Assembly (NCBI GenBank): GCA_937967455.1
Contig: CALCJK010000010.1
Span: forward strand, 57,537 to 121,536
DNA from: an uncultured bacterium
GTDB lineage: Bacteria > Bacteroidota > Ignavibacteria > UBA10030 > BY39
Direction: 5' to 3'
DNA: 64,000 nucleotides
In this document: positions 47,680 through 57,259 of the stretch, piece after piece
Numbering within the stretch: the stretch's first letter is position 1
Layout of the letters: each line of letters starts with the position of its first letter
Program-made: the position numbers and the translations under genes
The notes under the pieces: model-generated
Database searches by the model: none
Told to the model about the DNA's origin: nothing
What the model saw: the letters and a program-made list of their open reading frames with translations, nothing else

Positions 47680-48378
47680 TTATTTTTTGTGCTCAAATAC
47701 TTCATCCTTTATTTCAACATTAATCTCATATCTGGTAAATGTAATTGTGATCGATCCTGAGCGTGGAATTTTTGCAGGGAATCTCTCACGACCCGGAAAT
47801 GCTGGTAACTCAGCTTGATCACTTACTATATTCTCGAAATTTACCCGTATGTTCGAAGGCATCTGGTATCCTCCTTTCAATCTCCCATATTCTACATTAA
47901 CTCTGCTTGATCTACCTCTAAAATTTGTCATTTCGATCTGTCTTATCAAAAAATCTTCACTGTCAATCCATATAAAAAATTGTTGTCCTAAGGGTATTCT
48001 GGTTGTATCTCGAAAATTTAACTCATATTTGTTTGTAATTAATTTATCTAAAGTATCTACCTTAACAAACTTTAAGGAATATCTTTCATTGTTCAATTGA
48101 TTTGGGAACATTAGTAATCCTGCTCGTGGTATCATTGCAAAGCCATCTGCTTCGATCTGAAATTTAACTGGCTGTTTAAAAAATAATTTTACATTTTTCC
48201 TGGGGATCCGGAGTCGCTCCATCTCAACTGTAATTTGCGCTTCAGCTATAAAAGTTTTTATTCCTGAGTAATTTTTTTCAATTCGTTTAAATATATCATT
48301 TATTTCTTCCTGCGATTTTATAGGTATAATGAACAAAAAAATTAAAAACGCCAGAATTGGTAAATTATATGCTCTCAA
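47680..48378 (-). CDS. LolA-like outer-membrane lipoprotein-sorting protein
   Basis: 232 residues with a signal peptide (MRAYNLPILAFLIFLFIIPIKSQ). The half-barrel LolA pattern is visible: DIFKRIEKNYSGIKTFIAEAQITVEM, LFFKQPVKFQIEADGF and FFIWIDSEDFLIRQIEMTNFRG. LolA-fold proteins carry lipids or lipoproteins across the periplasm. It is the last gene of an operon with an ABC transporter, overlapping the permease by 4 bases, and may be the periplasmic partner of that exporter. Confidence 0.75.
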   Translation of the reverse strand: MRAYNLPILAFLIFLFIIPIKSQEEINDIFKRIEKNYSGIKTFIAEAQITVEMERLRIPRKNVKLFFKQPVKFQIEADGFAMIPRAGLLMFPNQLNNERYSLKFVKVDTLDKLITNKYELNFRDTTRIPLGQQFFIWIDSEDFLIRQIEMTNFRGRSSRVNVEYGRLKGGYQMPSNIRVNFENIVSDQAELPAFPGRERFPAKIPRSGSITITFTRYEINVEIKDEVFEHKK

Positions 48379-49211
48379 GAAAGTATATCCTTCCGATTAA
48401 AATAAACTAGTGTTGCTGTGAAAAATGTAAGTGAGTATAACATCAAATATTTTAGTGAATTATATATTTCACTATAAGGTATCGGATCATTAAAAACCTT
48501 CATCCAAACAGATGTATAAGTAGTAAAAAGATAAGGTTTGATGTTCTCAAAAATTTCAATAGGCATTTCAGAAATAATCAAAAAAATTATCAAAACCGAC
48601 ATTGTACCGATAATCGGTCCAATAGCATTTTCCACAAACGATGAAAACAAAAACGCAAGTGAAGCAACTGTCCACATTGCGACCACTGCACATAGGTATG
48701 ATAAAATAAACCTAAAAAACAACTCGTCTTGTGGAAGTAATAATATTTCCTTTCCCAAAATTAATAAATCACCATTACTAAAAAATAAGTGTCCAATAAC
48801 CAAGCTCAATATAGCTAAGAATAAAATCAATAGTAGAGAATAGAATAAAGTTGTTATGTATTTGATAATAAGAATTTTAGTTCTCGAAGCATAATGTGTT
48901 AGTAGAATTCTATAAGTTCCAGCTGTTGCTTCCCCCGCGAGAATATCTCCGGCAACAAGTGCGATCAAAAAAGGTATATGAATAAATAAACTATTCATAA
49001 TTAAATGACTAAAAAACCAGCCATTGAAGAGATTTCCCACAATTATAAATTCTTCTTGAAATTGTCGCATTATACCTTTATCTAAATGTTCACCGCTTAA
49101 TTTTATTGCAGTTGCTACAAGTGGAATTATTATCCCTACTGTTAAAAAACCCAGATATGTTCTCCATTTTTTAAATGTTTTAAGTATTTCAAGATATAAA
49201 ATCCTAAACAT
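48375..49211 (-). CDS. ABC-2 type transporter permease
   Basis: 278 residues with six predicted membrane helices, at about 18-35, 58-82, 104-128, 160-185, 190-212 and 250-270. The arrangement MFRILYLEILKTFKKWRTYLGFL at the start and GEATAGTYRILLTHYASRTKILIIKYI in the first cytoplasmic loop is typical of ABC-2 permeases. It overlaps the ATPase gene by 8 bases. The substrate is not known. Confidence 0.85.
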   Translation of the reverse strand: MFRILYLEILKTFKKWRTYLGFLTVGIIIPLVATAIKLSGEHLDKGIMRQFQEEFIIVGNLFNGWFFSHLIMNSLFIHIPFLIALVAGDILAGEATAGTYRILLTHYASRTKILIIKYITTLFYSLLLILFLAILSLVIGHLFFSNGDLLILGKEILLLPQDELFFRFILSYLCAVVAMWTVASLAFLFSSFVENAIGPIIGTMSVLIIFLIISEMPIEIFENIKPYLFTTYTSVWMKVFNDPIPYSEIYNSLKYLMLYSLTFFTATLVYFNRKDILS

Positions 49212-50142
49212 TTTTCTTCATTCTCATTTTGGGATGTTCATTTTGTGTAAGTTCTAAATAATAATCTTCCAGTGTTCGTTTTGGAATAATAGAGCTTACC
49301 TTAATCTGATTTTTTACAAGCAATTCGTTTATGTCTGAAGTTTTATTGTTTGGTGCTGTTAATTTGATGAAGACATCTTCAATTTTGATATCCGATACAT
49401 AATTTTCATTTTTTAGCAATTCAAAAGCTTTTTGAAGGTTATCTACCTTAATATGGATAATTTGTTTTTCATCATTTAAAATTTCCTGAACTTTTCCTTG
49501 AACAATTAACTTGCCAAGGTTTATAATTGCCATTCTTGTAGCAACCTGTTCAACTTCATAAAGCAGATGTGAGGATAAGATAATAGTAGTATTAAATTCA
49601 CTCGAGAGTGTTTTTATTAACTCGCGTACTTCATGCATACCATTTGGATCAAGTCCTGAGGTTGGTTCGTCAAGAATTAATAATTCTGGATCATTTAGCA
49701 ATGCCTGAGCAATCCCCAACCGCTGTTTCATACCGTGTGAATAATTTTTTACTTTATCATGCATTCTATCTATCAGATTTGCAATTTCTAATACTTTTTT
49801 AATTTTGTTATTGTCTACGTTACCATTTAATGAACCGATAAATTTTAAATTATCTAATGCAGATAAGTGATTATAAAAATCTGGTTTTTCTACTAAACTT
49901 CCAACTCTTTTTAAAACTTCTGATCTATGTTTTTTTAAATCTTTACCAAAAATTTCAATTTTTCCATTTGTTGGTTTAATTAATGATAGGATCATTCTAA
50001 TTGTTGTGCTTTTACCAGCACCATTAGGACCTAAAAATCCAAAAACATCACCACGAAATACCTGAATATTAAGATCGTAAACTGCAGCGACTTTTTTATA
50101 ATACTTGGTTAAATTTTTTGTTTCTAATACAATTTCATTCAT
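49204..50142 (-). CDS. ABC transporter ATP-binding protein
   Basis: 312 residues. Walker A GPNGAGKST (about 38-46), signature YSHGMKQRLGIAQALL (about 138-153), Walker B LLILDEPTSGLDPNG and the H-loop SSHLL are all intact. A C-terminal extension (about 220-312) resembles the regulatory tail of NatA/CcmA-type exporters. It heads the operon with the permease and the LolA-like protein. Confidence 0.93.
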   Translation of the reverse strand: MNEIVLETKNLTKYYKKVAAVYDLNIQVFRGDVFGFLGPNGAGKSTTIRMILSLIKPTNGKIEIFGKDLKKHRSEVLKRVGSLVEKPDFYNHLSALDNLKFIGSLNGNVDNNKIKKVLEIANLIDRMHDKVKNYSHGMKQRLGIAQALLNDPELLILDEPTSGLDPNGMHEVRELIKTLSSEFNTTIILSSHLLYEVEQVATRMAIINLGKLIVQGKVQEILNDEKQIIHIKVDNLQKAFELLKNENYVSDIKIEDVFIKLTAPNNKTSDINELLVKNQIKVSSIIPKRTLEDYYLELTQNEHPKMRMKKNV

Positions 50143-50218
50143 CTTCTAAATAATATAATTATATATTTTGCATTTAAAAAAAATTTTTCTAACTTCATTA
50201 TAAACAGATATTGGGATC

Positions 50219-52219
50219 ATGCATAATGTAAACATACTAAATGAATTGGTTATAATTTTAGCGATAATCATCGTTATTATTCCCCTCTTTAGAAAAATAA
50301 ATACTCCACCTCTTGTTGGATTTTTAATTGGTGGTTTATTGATAGGTCCATCTGCTCTTGGGATTATAAAGAATATTGAAGCAATAAGTATTATTGCGGA
50401 AGTTGGTGTAATTTTGTTGTTATTTACAATTGGTCTGGAGTTTTCCCTAACTCGTTTAAAGAAAATTAAACGTATTGTGATTTTAGGTGGTGGCTTACAG
50501 GTTGGTTTGATAATGTTAGCAGGTACAGTGATTGGATTATTCTTAAGATTATCAATTAATGAAGCAATTTTTGTAGGGTTTCTTATTTCGATGAGCAGTA
50601 CAGCAATAGTTATGAAGTTGCTCACGGATCGAGATGAAACGAATTCTCCACATGGGAAAATTTCTTTGGGTTTTTCACTATTTCAGGATTTAATGATTGT
50701 GCCTATGATGCTTTTAATACCTGTGTTATCAAATTCTGCTGATGCAGATTTTGGTAAAATATTTTTCAGATTATTTGCTGGTTTTGGCGGGATTATTGCT
50801 CTGGTTGTGGTCTCATTATATTTAATGCCAAAAATTATTGACTTTCTGGTAATGGCTAAAAGTAGAGAACTTTTTGTAATAGGTATTGTATTTATTAGTT
50901 TTGGAACCGCACTACTCACTTCTTATTTAGGATTGTCATTGGCATTAGGTGCATTCATTGCAGGACTTGTATTATCTGAATCAGAGTATTCACATGAGAT
51001 TGTGGCGATTGCACTCCCATTTCGAGATGCTTTGAGTAGTTTATTTTTTATCTCAATCGGAATGCTGGTAGATGTTAAATTTATTTATGAAAATATACTC
51101 CTCTTCTTTGTAGTTTCGATTGTAATAATTTTAATCAAATATTCTCTTACCAAAATAGCGGTGTTAATATTGTCTTTTCCCCTTAGAACTGCAACTTTAG
51201 TAGGACTTTCACTTTCACAGATTGGCGAATTTTCTTTTATTTTGGTTATTACAGGTGTATCAGTAGGCTTAATGAAACAGGAAAATTATCAAATGTTTCT
51301 GGGAGCTTCGATAATGACGATGTTACTTACTCCATTATTTATAGAATATTCCCAATATATCGTAAATTTTATGCACAAAATATTTCCTGTTATGGGCAAA
51401 CCAGAAGAAATAGAAGTTGAGTTTAAAAATCTAAGAACAGATTTAAAAAATCATGTTGTTGTCGTTGGGTATGGATTAAATGGGAAAAATTTAGCTACAG
51501 TCTTAAGGGAAACAGGTATTAAATACATTATACTCGAATCTGATGGAGAAACTGTTAGACGAGCAAGAGCTAGTGAACCAAATATTGTTTTCGGTGATGC
51601 AACAAGAGGAGAGCTTTTAGTATCGGTTGGAATTGAATATGCTAAAGTTCTTGTCATTGCCATTTCGGATGATAATGCAATGTTTAATATTATAAAGTTT
51701 GCGAAAAAATTAAATCCTGATGTATATATAATTGCTCGAACAAGATCTGTTCAAGAGTTAGAAGATTTATATAGATTGGGCGCAAATGAAGTTATACCTG
51801 AGGAGTTTGAAACTTCAATTGAAATTTTTACTCGTGTATTGAGGCAGTATCATATTCCAAGGAATGTAATTCTCACTCAGGTAGATTTAATTCGAAGATC
51901 AGGATATGGAATACTTCGTGGATTAAAACTTCCCGATGCAACTACAGAACAGCTCGAAACAATTTTATCTGCTGGTACAACTGATAATTTTTTAGTTTTA
52001 AAGGAATCACCTGCGAGTGGAAAATCTATTGCTGAGCTTAATTTGAGATATTTATCGGGTGCTACCATTATTGCTGTGGTTAGAGATGATAAGCCTGTAA
52101 CAAATCCACCGAGCAGCTTCAGGATAAAGCCAGGGGATGTTCTGGTGCTAATTGGTACCCACGCACAAATTGATAAAGCATTTGAGTTATTAAGTCCGCA
52201 TTCGTTAAATGGTCTATAA
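50219..52219 (+). CDS. CPA2 cation:proton antiporter with TrkA-N and TrkA-C domains (KefB/RosB type)
   Basis: 666 residues. About 12 membrane helices (residues 8-385) of the Na+/H+ exchanger fold, with GLEFSLTRLKK and SLGFSLFQDLMIVPMMLL as signatures. Then a RCK/TrkA-N Rossmann domain starting NHVVVVGYGLNGKNLA (about 412) and a TrkA-C domain (about 575-660). Such proteins exchange K+ or Na+ for protons at the inner membrane, gated by nucleotide binding. It is monocistronic or leads the serpin gene 70 bases later. Confidence 0.9.
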   Translation: MHNVNILNELVIILAIIIVIIPLFRKINTPPLVGFLIGGLLIGPSALGIIKNIEAISIIAEVGVILLLFTIGLEFSLTRLKKIKRIVILGGGLQVGLIMLAGTVIGLFLRLSINEAIFVGFLISMSSTAIVMKLLTDRDETNSPHGKISLGFSLFQDLMIVPMMLLIPVLSNSADADFGKIFFRLFAGFGGIIALVVVSLYLMPKIIDFLVMAKSRELFVIGIVFISFGTALLTSYLGLSLALGAFIAGLVLSESEYSHEIVAIALPFRDALSSLFFISIGMLVDVKFIYENILLFFVVSIVIILIKYSLTKIAVLILSFPLRTATLVGLSLSQIGEFSFILVITGVSVGLMKQENYQMFLGASIMTMLLTPLFIEYSQYIVNFMHKIFPVMGKPEEIEVEFKNLRTDLKNHVVVVGYGLNGKNLATVLRETGIKYIILESDGETVRRARASEPNIVFGDATRGELLVSVGIEYAKVLVIAISDDNAMFNIIKFAKKLNPDVYIIARTRSVQELEDLYRLGANEVIPEEFETSIEIFTRVLRQYHIPRNVILTQVDLIRRSGYGILRGLKLPDATTEQLETILSAGTTDNFLVLKESPASGKSIAELNLRYLSGATIIAVVRDDKPVTNPPSSFRIKPGDVLVLIGTHAQIDKAFELLSPHSLNGL

Positions 52220-52288
52220 TTTAAATTTGTTTTAATTGGTAATGTAATTATATTTTTATGAGATCTAATAAATATAGGATAGATAAGT

Positions 52289-53509
52289 GTGGCAAGATAT
52301 ATATTAATTTTGCTATTTCTGTTTTCAATCGCCTGTAAAGAAGCCCCAATGGATAATGCGAATATAGAAATTCGCCAGCTTACCAAGAGTGAATCAAAAC
52401 TTGTGAATGCCAGTGAGAGATTTGGATATAATATTTTTCAAAAAATTAATGAATCTAAGAAAAATGAAAATATTTTTATTTCACCAATTAGTATCTCCTT
52501 TGCCTTGGGGATGACACTTAATGGTGCAGCTTCAAGTACATCTGATTCTATCAGAAATACACTTTTTATATCTGATTTATCGAAAGAAGAAATAAATAGT
52601 TCCTATCGTTCTTTGATAGATTATTTGTATAGTGTAGATACGGATGTAAAATTTAAAATTGCAAATGCGATTTTCTATCGCAACATAATAACATTTAAAA
52701 AGGAGTTTATAGATTTAAATAAAAAATACTTCAATGCTTCTGTTGATGGATTGGATTTCTCTAATCCGAGATCGGTTGATATTATTAATAACTGGGCAAA
52801 AGAAGAAACCGAAGGGAAAATTCCAGTGATTGTCGAAAGAATTCCCAATGATATAATTATGTATATTTTAAATGCGATTTATTTCAAAGGTGATTGGAAA
52901 TATGCGTTTGATAAGAATATGACTAAAGAAGATTGGTTCAAGAAAACAAAAAACGATAGTGTTAAGTGTGATATGATGAATAAATATATAAGTGTTAAAT
53001 ATTTTGAGAATGAATATTTGCAATTAATTGAGTTACCTTATGCAAACGATGCATTTTGTATGAATATTATTCTCCCTAAAGAAGATATAAACGAATTGAT
53101 AAAGAAAATTGATTCGGAAAAAATAAAGTTGTGGTATGAAAATATGTTTGATTCTTATGTAAATCTGTATTTACCAAAATTTAAATTGAAATTTAAGTCG
53201 AGTTTAAAAGAGGCTTTAAAAAATATGGGGATGGGAATTGCATTTGATCCTAGTTTGTCTGATTTTAGAAATCTATATGATGGTACAGAAAAAGCATATA
53301 TTAGCGATGTTAATCACTCTACTTATGTAGATGTTTACGAAGAAGGTACTGAAGCGGCGGCGGTAACATCGGTTGAAATAGGAATTACATCTATTAGAGA
53401 AGAAATGGTTATGAGGTGCGATAAGCCTTTTGTATTTTTAATCCGGGAAAGAAATTCTAATAGTATATTGTTCATAGGTAAATTATTTGACCCATCTGAT
53501 AATCAATGA
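52289..53509 (+). CDS. Serpin, predicted lipoprotein with inhibitory-type reactive loop
   Basis: 406 residues from GTG 52289. Signal peptide with lipobox FSIAC at about 13-17, then the complete serpin fold, including NAIYFKGDWKYAF (about 190-202) and CDKPFVFLIRERNSNSILFIGKLFDP at the end. The hinge E351-E-G-T-E-A-A-A-V-T360 has the small residues needed for loop insertion, so it should be an inhibitor. By counting from P17, P1 lies near Thr367, but the loop is about two residues longer than in antitrypsin, so Ile369 or Arg370 is possible. It may protect the surface from the cell's own or foreign serine/cysteine proteases. Confidence 0.92.
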   Translation: MARYILILLFLFSIACKEAPMDNANIEIRQLTKSESKLVNASERFGYNIFQKINESKKNENIFISPISISFALGMTLNGAASSTSDSIRNTLFISDLSKEEINSSYRSLIDYLYSVDTDVKFKIANAIFYRNIITFKKEFIDLNKKYFNASVDGLDFSNPRSVDIINNWAKEETEGKIPVIVERIPNDIIMYILNAIYFKGDWKYAFDKNMTKEDWFKKTKNDSVKCDMMNKYISVKYFENEYLQLIELPYANDAFCMNIILPKEDINELIKKIDSEKIKLWYENMFDSYVNLYLPKFKLKFKSSLKEALKNMGMGIAFDPSLSDFRNLYDGTEKAYISDVNHSTYVDVYEEGTEAAAVTSVEIGITSIREEMVMRCDKPFVFLIRERNSNSILFIGKLFDPSDNQ

Positions 53510-54312
53510 AGATTATAGAAATTAATTCGCTCGATTTTCCTGACTTATATCCTTACCGTACTTTAAAATTTGCAACTGAACATAGAGAACAGGGAATATT
53601 TGTAGCAGAGGGGAAAAAAGTTGTTTCTCGTTTGCTTGAAAGCAAGGTTGAAATTTTGTCTTTTTTAATTGCTAAAGAGCATTGGGAAGAGATGAAGGGA
53701 AAAATTACAAAGAGATACCTGCCGAATGTTTCAATTTATCTTGGAACTAAAAAGCTGTTAGAATCAATTGTTGGATTTAATTTACATCAAGGTGTTATGG
53801 CAGTGGGTAAGATACCTGCTTCTTTAACAATAGATGATGTTTTAAAGAATTATTCAGCGAATTTTATAGTTGCACTTGATGGTTTAACAAATTCTGATAA
53901 TTTAGGCGTAATAGTTAGAAATTGTGTTTCATTCAATGTTAATGCATTAATTGTTGGGGAAACATCAAGTAGCCCATATTTACGGAGGGCAGTTCGACAA
54001 TCGATGGGAGCAATTTTTGAATTGCCGGTAATCGAATCAAAAAATTTAGCTGAGGACCTTTTAAAACTTTCGAAAGAATATGATTTTCAAGTAATTGCTG
54101 CCGATCCACATGGGAAGATAAGTTTACGTGACAATTTCAATTTTTCAGAAAATATTTGTTTAGTTCTTGGAAGTGAAGGATATGGTATTCGTGAGAATGT
54201 CCTATCTGTGTGTAATGAGCGGATAAGTATTCCTATAAGTCTTAAAGTCGACTCGCTCAATGTGGCAAGTGCGAGTGCAATATTTTTGTATGTAATAAAT
54301 CAGCGATTATGA
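53506..54312 (+). CDS. SpoU/TrmH family RNA 2'-O-methyltransferase
   Basis: 268 residues. An N-terminal substrate-binding domain (about 15-105) precedes the SPOUT knot with motif 1 ALDGLTNSDNLGVIVRNC (about 124-141), motif 2 CLVLGSEGYGIRENVL and motif 3 ISIPISLKVDSLNVASASAIFLY. It methylates a ribose in rRNA or tRNA using SAM; the target is not readable. Its ATG overlaps the serpin stop (ATGA). Confidence 0.9.
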   Translation: MKIIEINSLDFPDLYPYRTLKFATEHREQGIFVAEGKKVVSRLLESKVEILSFLIAKEHWEEMKGKITKRYLPNVSIYLGTKKLLESIVGFNLHQGVMAVGKIPASLTIDDVLKNYSANFIVALDGLTNSDNLGVIVRNCVSFNVNALIVGETSSSPYLRRAVRQSMGAIFELPVIESKNLAEDLLKLSKEYDFQVIAADPHGKISLRDNFNFSENICLVLGSEGYGIRENVLSVCNERISIPISLKVDSLNVASASAIFLYVINQRL

Positions 54313-54852
54313 TTAATGCCTTTTAGAGGAAAATTGGAGTTTTAATTCCTTTTCGAATGCTTGAAATGTTTCATCATCAAAAAGGACAAAACGTATTAAA
54401 CTTAAAAATTTTGAATATTGAAGGAATTCGATTGCGGTTTCGAGCATTACTTTTGCACACTCATAGATTGAGAAACCACCTACTCCAGTTCCAATTGCTG
54501 GGAAACTGACTGATTTGATTCCTTTTTCATCAGCAAGTTTTAATGAGTTTATTGTAGCATTTTTTACTTTTGCTCTGTCGGTTTTTAAATCTTGTCCCAT
54601 TCCTGCTGCATGTATTACATATTTTGTTTTGAGTTTTCCGGCTTTTGTAATTATAGCGTCACCTATTTCGATGGGTCCTTGTATCATTGCCTCTGATTCA
54701 ATTTCCTGTCCACCCTTTCTTTTGATTGCACCAGCCACACCGCTTCCCATCCAGAGGTGATTATTTGCAGCATTTACAATAGCATCAGTTTCCTGTTCTG
54801 TTATATCACCTTTGACTATTTCTATTATTTTCTTATCAATATTTATCTTCAT
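54313..54852 (-). CDS. Macro-domain protein (ADP-ribose/O-acetyl-ADP-ribose hydrolase type)
   Basis: 179 residues, a stand-alone macro domain. ADP-ribose-binding motifs: DAIVNAANNHLWMGSGVAGAI (about 24-44) and SFPAIGTGVGGFSIYECA (about 115-132). Single macro domains of this size remove ADP-ribose or hydrolyse O-acetyl-ADP-ribose. It overlaps the histidine kinase gene by 4 bases and ends directly against the convergent methyltransferase. Confidence 0.9.
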   Translation of the reverse strand: MKINIDKKIIEIVKGDITEQETDAIVNAANNHLWMGSGVAGAIKRKGGQEIESEAMIQGPIEIGDAIITKAGKLKTKYVIHAAGMGQDLKTDRAKVKNATINSLKLADEKGIKSVSFPAIGTGVGGFSIYECAKVMLETAIEFLQYSKFLSLIRFVLFDDETFQAFEKELKLQFSSKRH

Positions 54853-56480
54853 TTTATCAGTGGTATTTTTATAGTTATCTTTGTTCCTTTGTTGAGATCG
54901 CTATCTAAGCTTACTGTTCCTTTGTGTTCCTCTACAATTTTTTTAACAATTGCTAATCCAAGTCCAGTACCATGCTTTTTACCATAAGTAAAAAATGGAG
55001 TAAATAATTTGGCTTTTACATCTGGTGGTATGCCTTTACCAGTATCAGCAAATTCAATCATCAAAGATTCGTTTTCCTGTAAAACATTAATAAACACTTT
55101 TCCACCTTCAGGCATTGCATCAGCTGCATTTCCGGCTAAATTGTAAATGACTCTGGATATCTTATCAGGATCAAATTTACTTGTTCCTTTGTATTGGATA
55201 TTTTTTGTTAAGATTATGTTGCGATTGTGATAATCCTTTTCTATATAGTTTAATAATTGATCAAAGTATTTCTGGACATCGACTTCCTGAATATTTGTTA
55301 CTTGTTCGCCTCTAGCAAAATCTAAAATTTCTTGTGTCATTGATATAAAACGATCAATCTGTCTTATAATTTCATCTGCCATTTTTGTGGTTTCTTCTGT
55401 ATCAACCTTGTTTCTTAAAACCTGTGTATACAATCTCATAGTAGAAAGTGGGTTTTTAATATCGTGAATTATTGTACTTGCCATTTTTCCAACAGTTGCA
55501 AGCCGCTCATTGTTAATCATTTCCTGAGCTAATTTTGCATTTTCAATGGCAATTGCCGCATGTATCGAAAAAGCACCAATAAAATTTTCATCTTCCTGGG
55601 TAAAGGATCCTTTTTGTTTATTTAATAACTGAAAAACACCTATTGTTTTCCCAACTTTATTTTTTAATGGCATACAAAGGATTGATTTTGTTTCATAGCC
55701 AGTTATTTTATCAATTTCTGGATTAAAAATTGGATTATTGTAAGCATCTGAGATATTTATGGTTTCGCCAGTACTTGCAACCTGACCAGCTATACCAACC
55801 CCAAGAGGCATTCTGATTTCAATAGTTTTATCAGCTTGAATAACTTTAGACCATAGTTCTTTTTTATCTTCATCTATTAAATACACAGTTCCTCTATCTG
55901 CATTTGTTGCATGAATAGCGTTTGTTAAGACTGTGGATAAAATCTCATCCAGGTCTAGTGAGGAATTTACAATTTTAGCAGCTTCAATTAATTGATTAAA
56001 TTTTTCTATTTTATTGTTAACCGACTCGATATATCGTTGAAATTCCATGACAAATGTCTCATTAATCGATCTCAATCTAATTGAGAGAGTTTTAAGTACA
56101 TTTTCAACTAACTCTATTGAGTGAGATAAGAGTTTATAAAAATCTGATTTTGAGATCATCAAAAGTTGTGAATCTATAGAGGCTGTGGCAGTTGCTGATC
56201 TTGGTAATCCATCAATTAGTTCAAGTTCACCAAAGAAATCTCCCTCATGTAAAATTCCAATTACTGAATCAATTGATTGTCTTGTACTTTTAGATAATTT
56301 TACTGAACCTGATTTAATAAGGTATAAGTTATCCCCTTCAGTTCCCTCCTTAAAGATTATCTTATCTTTCTGGAAAAAAGCTTCTTTTAGTTGAATGTCC
56401 AATTTAGTTATTAAATCCTTCGGAACGTTTTGGAAAAGTATAAAATTATCTAAGGGATTCCCCTTTTTTTCCGATACCAT
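54849..56480 (-). CDS. Soluble sensor histidine kinase with cNMP-binding and GAF domains
   Basis: 543 residues without membrane helices. A cyclic-nucleotide-binding domain (about 14-130) includes GDFFGELELIDGLPRSATATA. It is followed by a GAF domain (about 165-315; NADRGTVYLIDEDKKELWSK, GVGIAGQVASTGE), a HisKA helix with His339 in STIIHDIKNPLS, and an HATPase domain with NAADAMPEGG and FADTGKGIPPDVKAKLF...GTGLGL. It should autophosphorylate in response to a cytosolic nucleotide or another small ligand. No response regulator lies next to it, so it is an orphan. Confidence 0.92.
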   Translation of the reverse strand: MVSEKKGNPLDNFILFQNVPKDLITKLDIQLKEAFFQKDKIIFKEGTEGDNLYLIKSGSVKLSKSTRQSIDSVIGILHEGDFFGELELIDGLPRSATATASIDSQLLMISKSDFYKLLSHSIELVENVLKTLSIRLRSINETFVMEFQRYIESVNNKIEKFNQLIEAAKIVNSSLDLDEILSTVLTNAIHATNADRGTVYLIDEDKKELWSKVIQADKTIEIRMPLGVGIAGQVASTGETINISDAYNNPIFNPEIDKITGYETKSILCMPLKNKVGKTIGVFQLLNKQKGSFTQEDENFIGAFSIHAAIAIENAKLAQEMINNERLATVGKMASTIIHDIKNPLSTMRLYTQVLRNKVDTEETTKMADEIIRQIDRFISMTQEILDFARGEQVTNIQEVDVQKYFDQLLNYIEKDYHNRNIILTKNIQYKGTSKFDPDKISRVIYNLAGNAADAMPEGGKVFINVLQENESLMIEFADTGKGIPPDVKAKLFTPFFTYGKKHGTGLGLAIVKKIVEEHKGTVSLDSDLNKGTKITIKIPLIK

Positions 56481-56545
56481 ATAAATTCCTTTTATTTATT
56501 TTTTCTTGTTAAGAAAATAAATAAAATGGTAAATAAAATCAAATT

Positions 56546-56573
56546 TTGTGTTCAGATACAATTTTTGTATAAT
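56546..56573 (+). promoter_or_regulatory. Promoter of the ECF sigma operon
   Basis: TTGTGT (56546-56551) and TATAAT (56568-56573) with a 16-bp spacer, about 55 bases before the sigma gene ATG. No AAC-type ECF -35 was recognised, so I see no sign of autoregulation by the sigma factor itself. Confidence 0.5.
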
Positions 56574-56628
56574 TAAATTTAAATAGTTAATTTGAAATGA
56601 ATAAACACCTGATATATGTGGAGTTTTA

Positions 56629-57207
56629 ATGAAGTTTTTATCCCGTAAAATACAGCAAGATAAAAAGCAGAAGGAGTTTTTGGATGAAGCAATACCACAT
56701 ATGAATTTGCTTTATAATTTTGCACGTCATCTTACAGGCAATCCTGATGATGCGGATGATCTTTTACAGGATACATATCTTAAGGCATACCGGTTTTGGG
56801 ACAAATACGAAAAAGGAACCAATATAAGAGCTTGGTTGTTTCGTATAATGAAAAATTCTTACATTAATAAGTATAGAAAAGATACTAAAGAACCTGAAGT
56901 TGTCGACTTTGATGAGATAGAAGAGTTTTATACATCAGCACAGACAGAAATATCAACTGAAGATGATCTTGTCAAGAAAATATTTAATAATTTATTTGAA
57001 GATGAAGTTCAAAAGGCAATTGATGAACTGCCAACAGATTTTAAAACCGTAATCATTCTTTGTGATATTGAAGGATTTACCTACGAAGAGATTGCTGAGT
57101 TTTTGGACATACCAATAGGTACTGTTCGTTCACGATTGCATCGAGCAAGAATAATGCTGCAATCAAAGTTAATTAATTATGCAAAGAAAAAAGGCATTAT
57201 TAAATAA
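56629..57207 (+). CDS. ECF-type RNA polymerase sigma factor
   Basis: 192 residues. Region 2 is NFARHLTGNPDDADDLLQDTYLKAYRFWDKYEKGTNIRAWLFRIMKNSYINKYRK (about 31-85) and region 4 is DELPTDFKTVIILCDIEGFTYEEIAEFLDIPIGTVRSRLHRAR (about 132-174). The long linker between them matches the SigE/SigR groups that pair with zinc anti-sigma factors. The next gene is such an anti-sigma factor, followed by a thioredoxin-like protein; a redox or envelope stress response is a reasonable guess. Confidence 0.94.
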   Translation: MKFLSRKIQQDKKQKEFLDEAIPHMNLLYNFARHLTGNPDDADDLLQDTYLKAYRFWDKYEKGTNIRAWLFRIMKNSYINKYRKDTKEPEVVDFDEIEEFYTSAQTEISTEDDLVKKIFNNLFEDEVQKAIDELPTDFKTVIILCDIEGFTYEEIAEFLDIPIGTVRSRLHRARIMLQSKLINYAKKKGIIK

Positions 57208-57259
57208 ATCTTAGAAAGGAATTTTATTGTTAAATTGTTACACAATTAATAGGTAGAAT

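Noticed and set aside
50146..50625. A 159-codon minus-strand frame opposite the antiporter start
   Set aside because: Antisense to the N-terminal helices of the antiporter; it is compositionally biased and has no start signal.
51877..52386. A 169-codon minus-strand frame opposite the antiporter and serpin starts
   Set aside because: It is antisense to well-supported coding sequence and no family is recognised.
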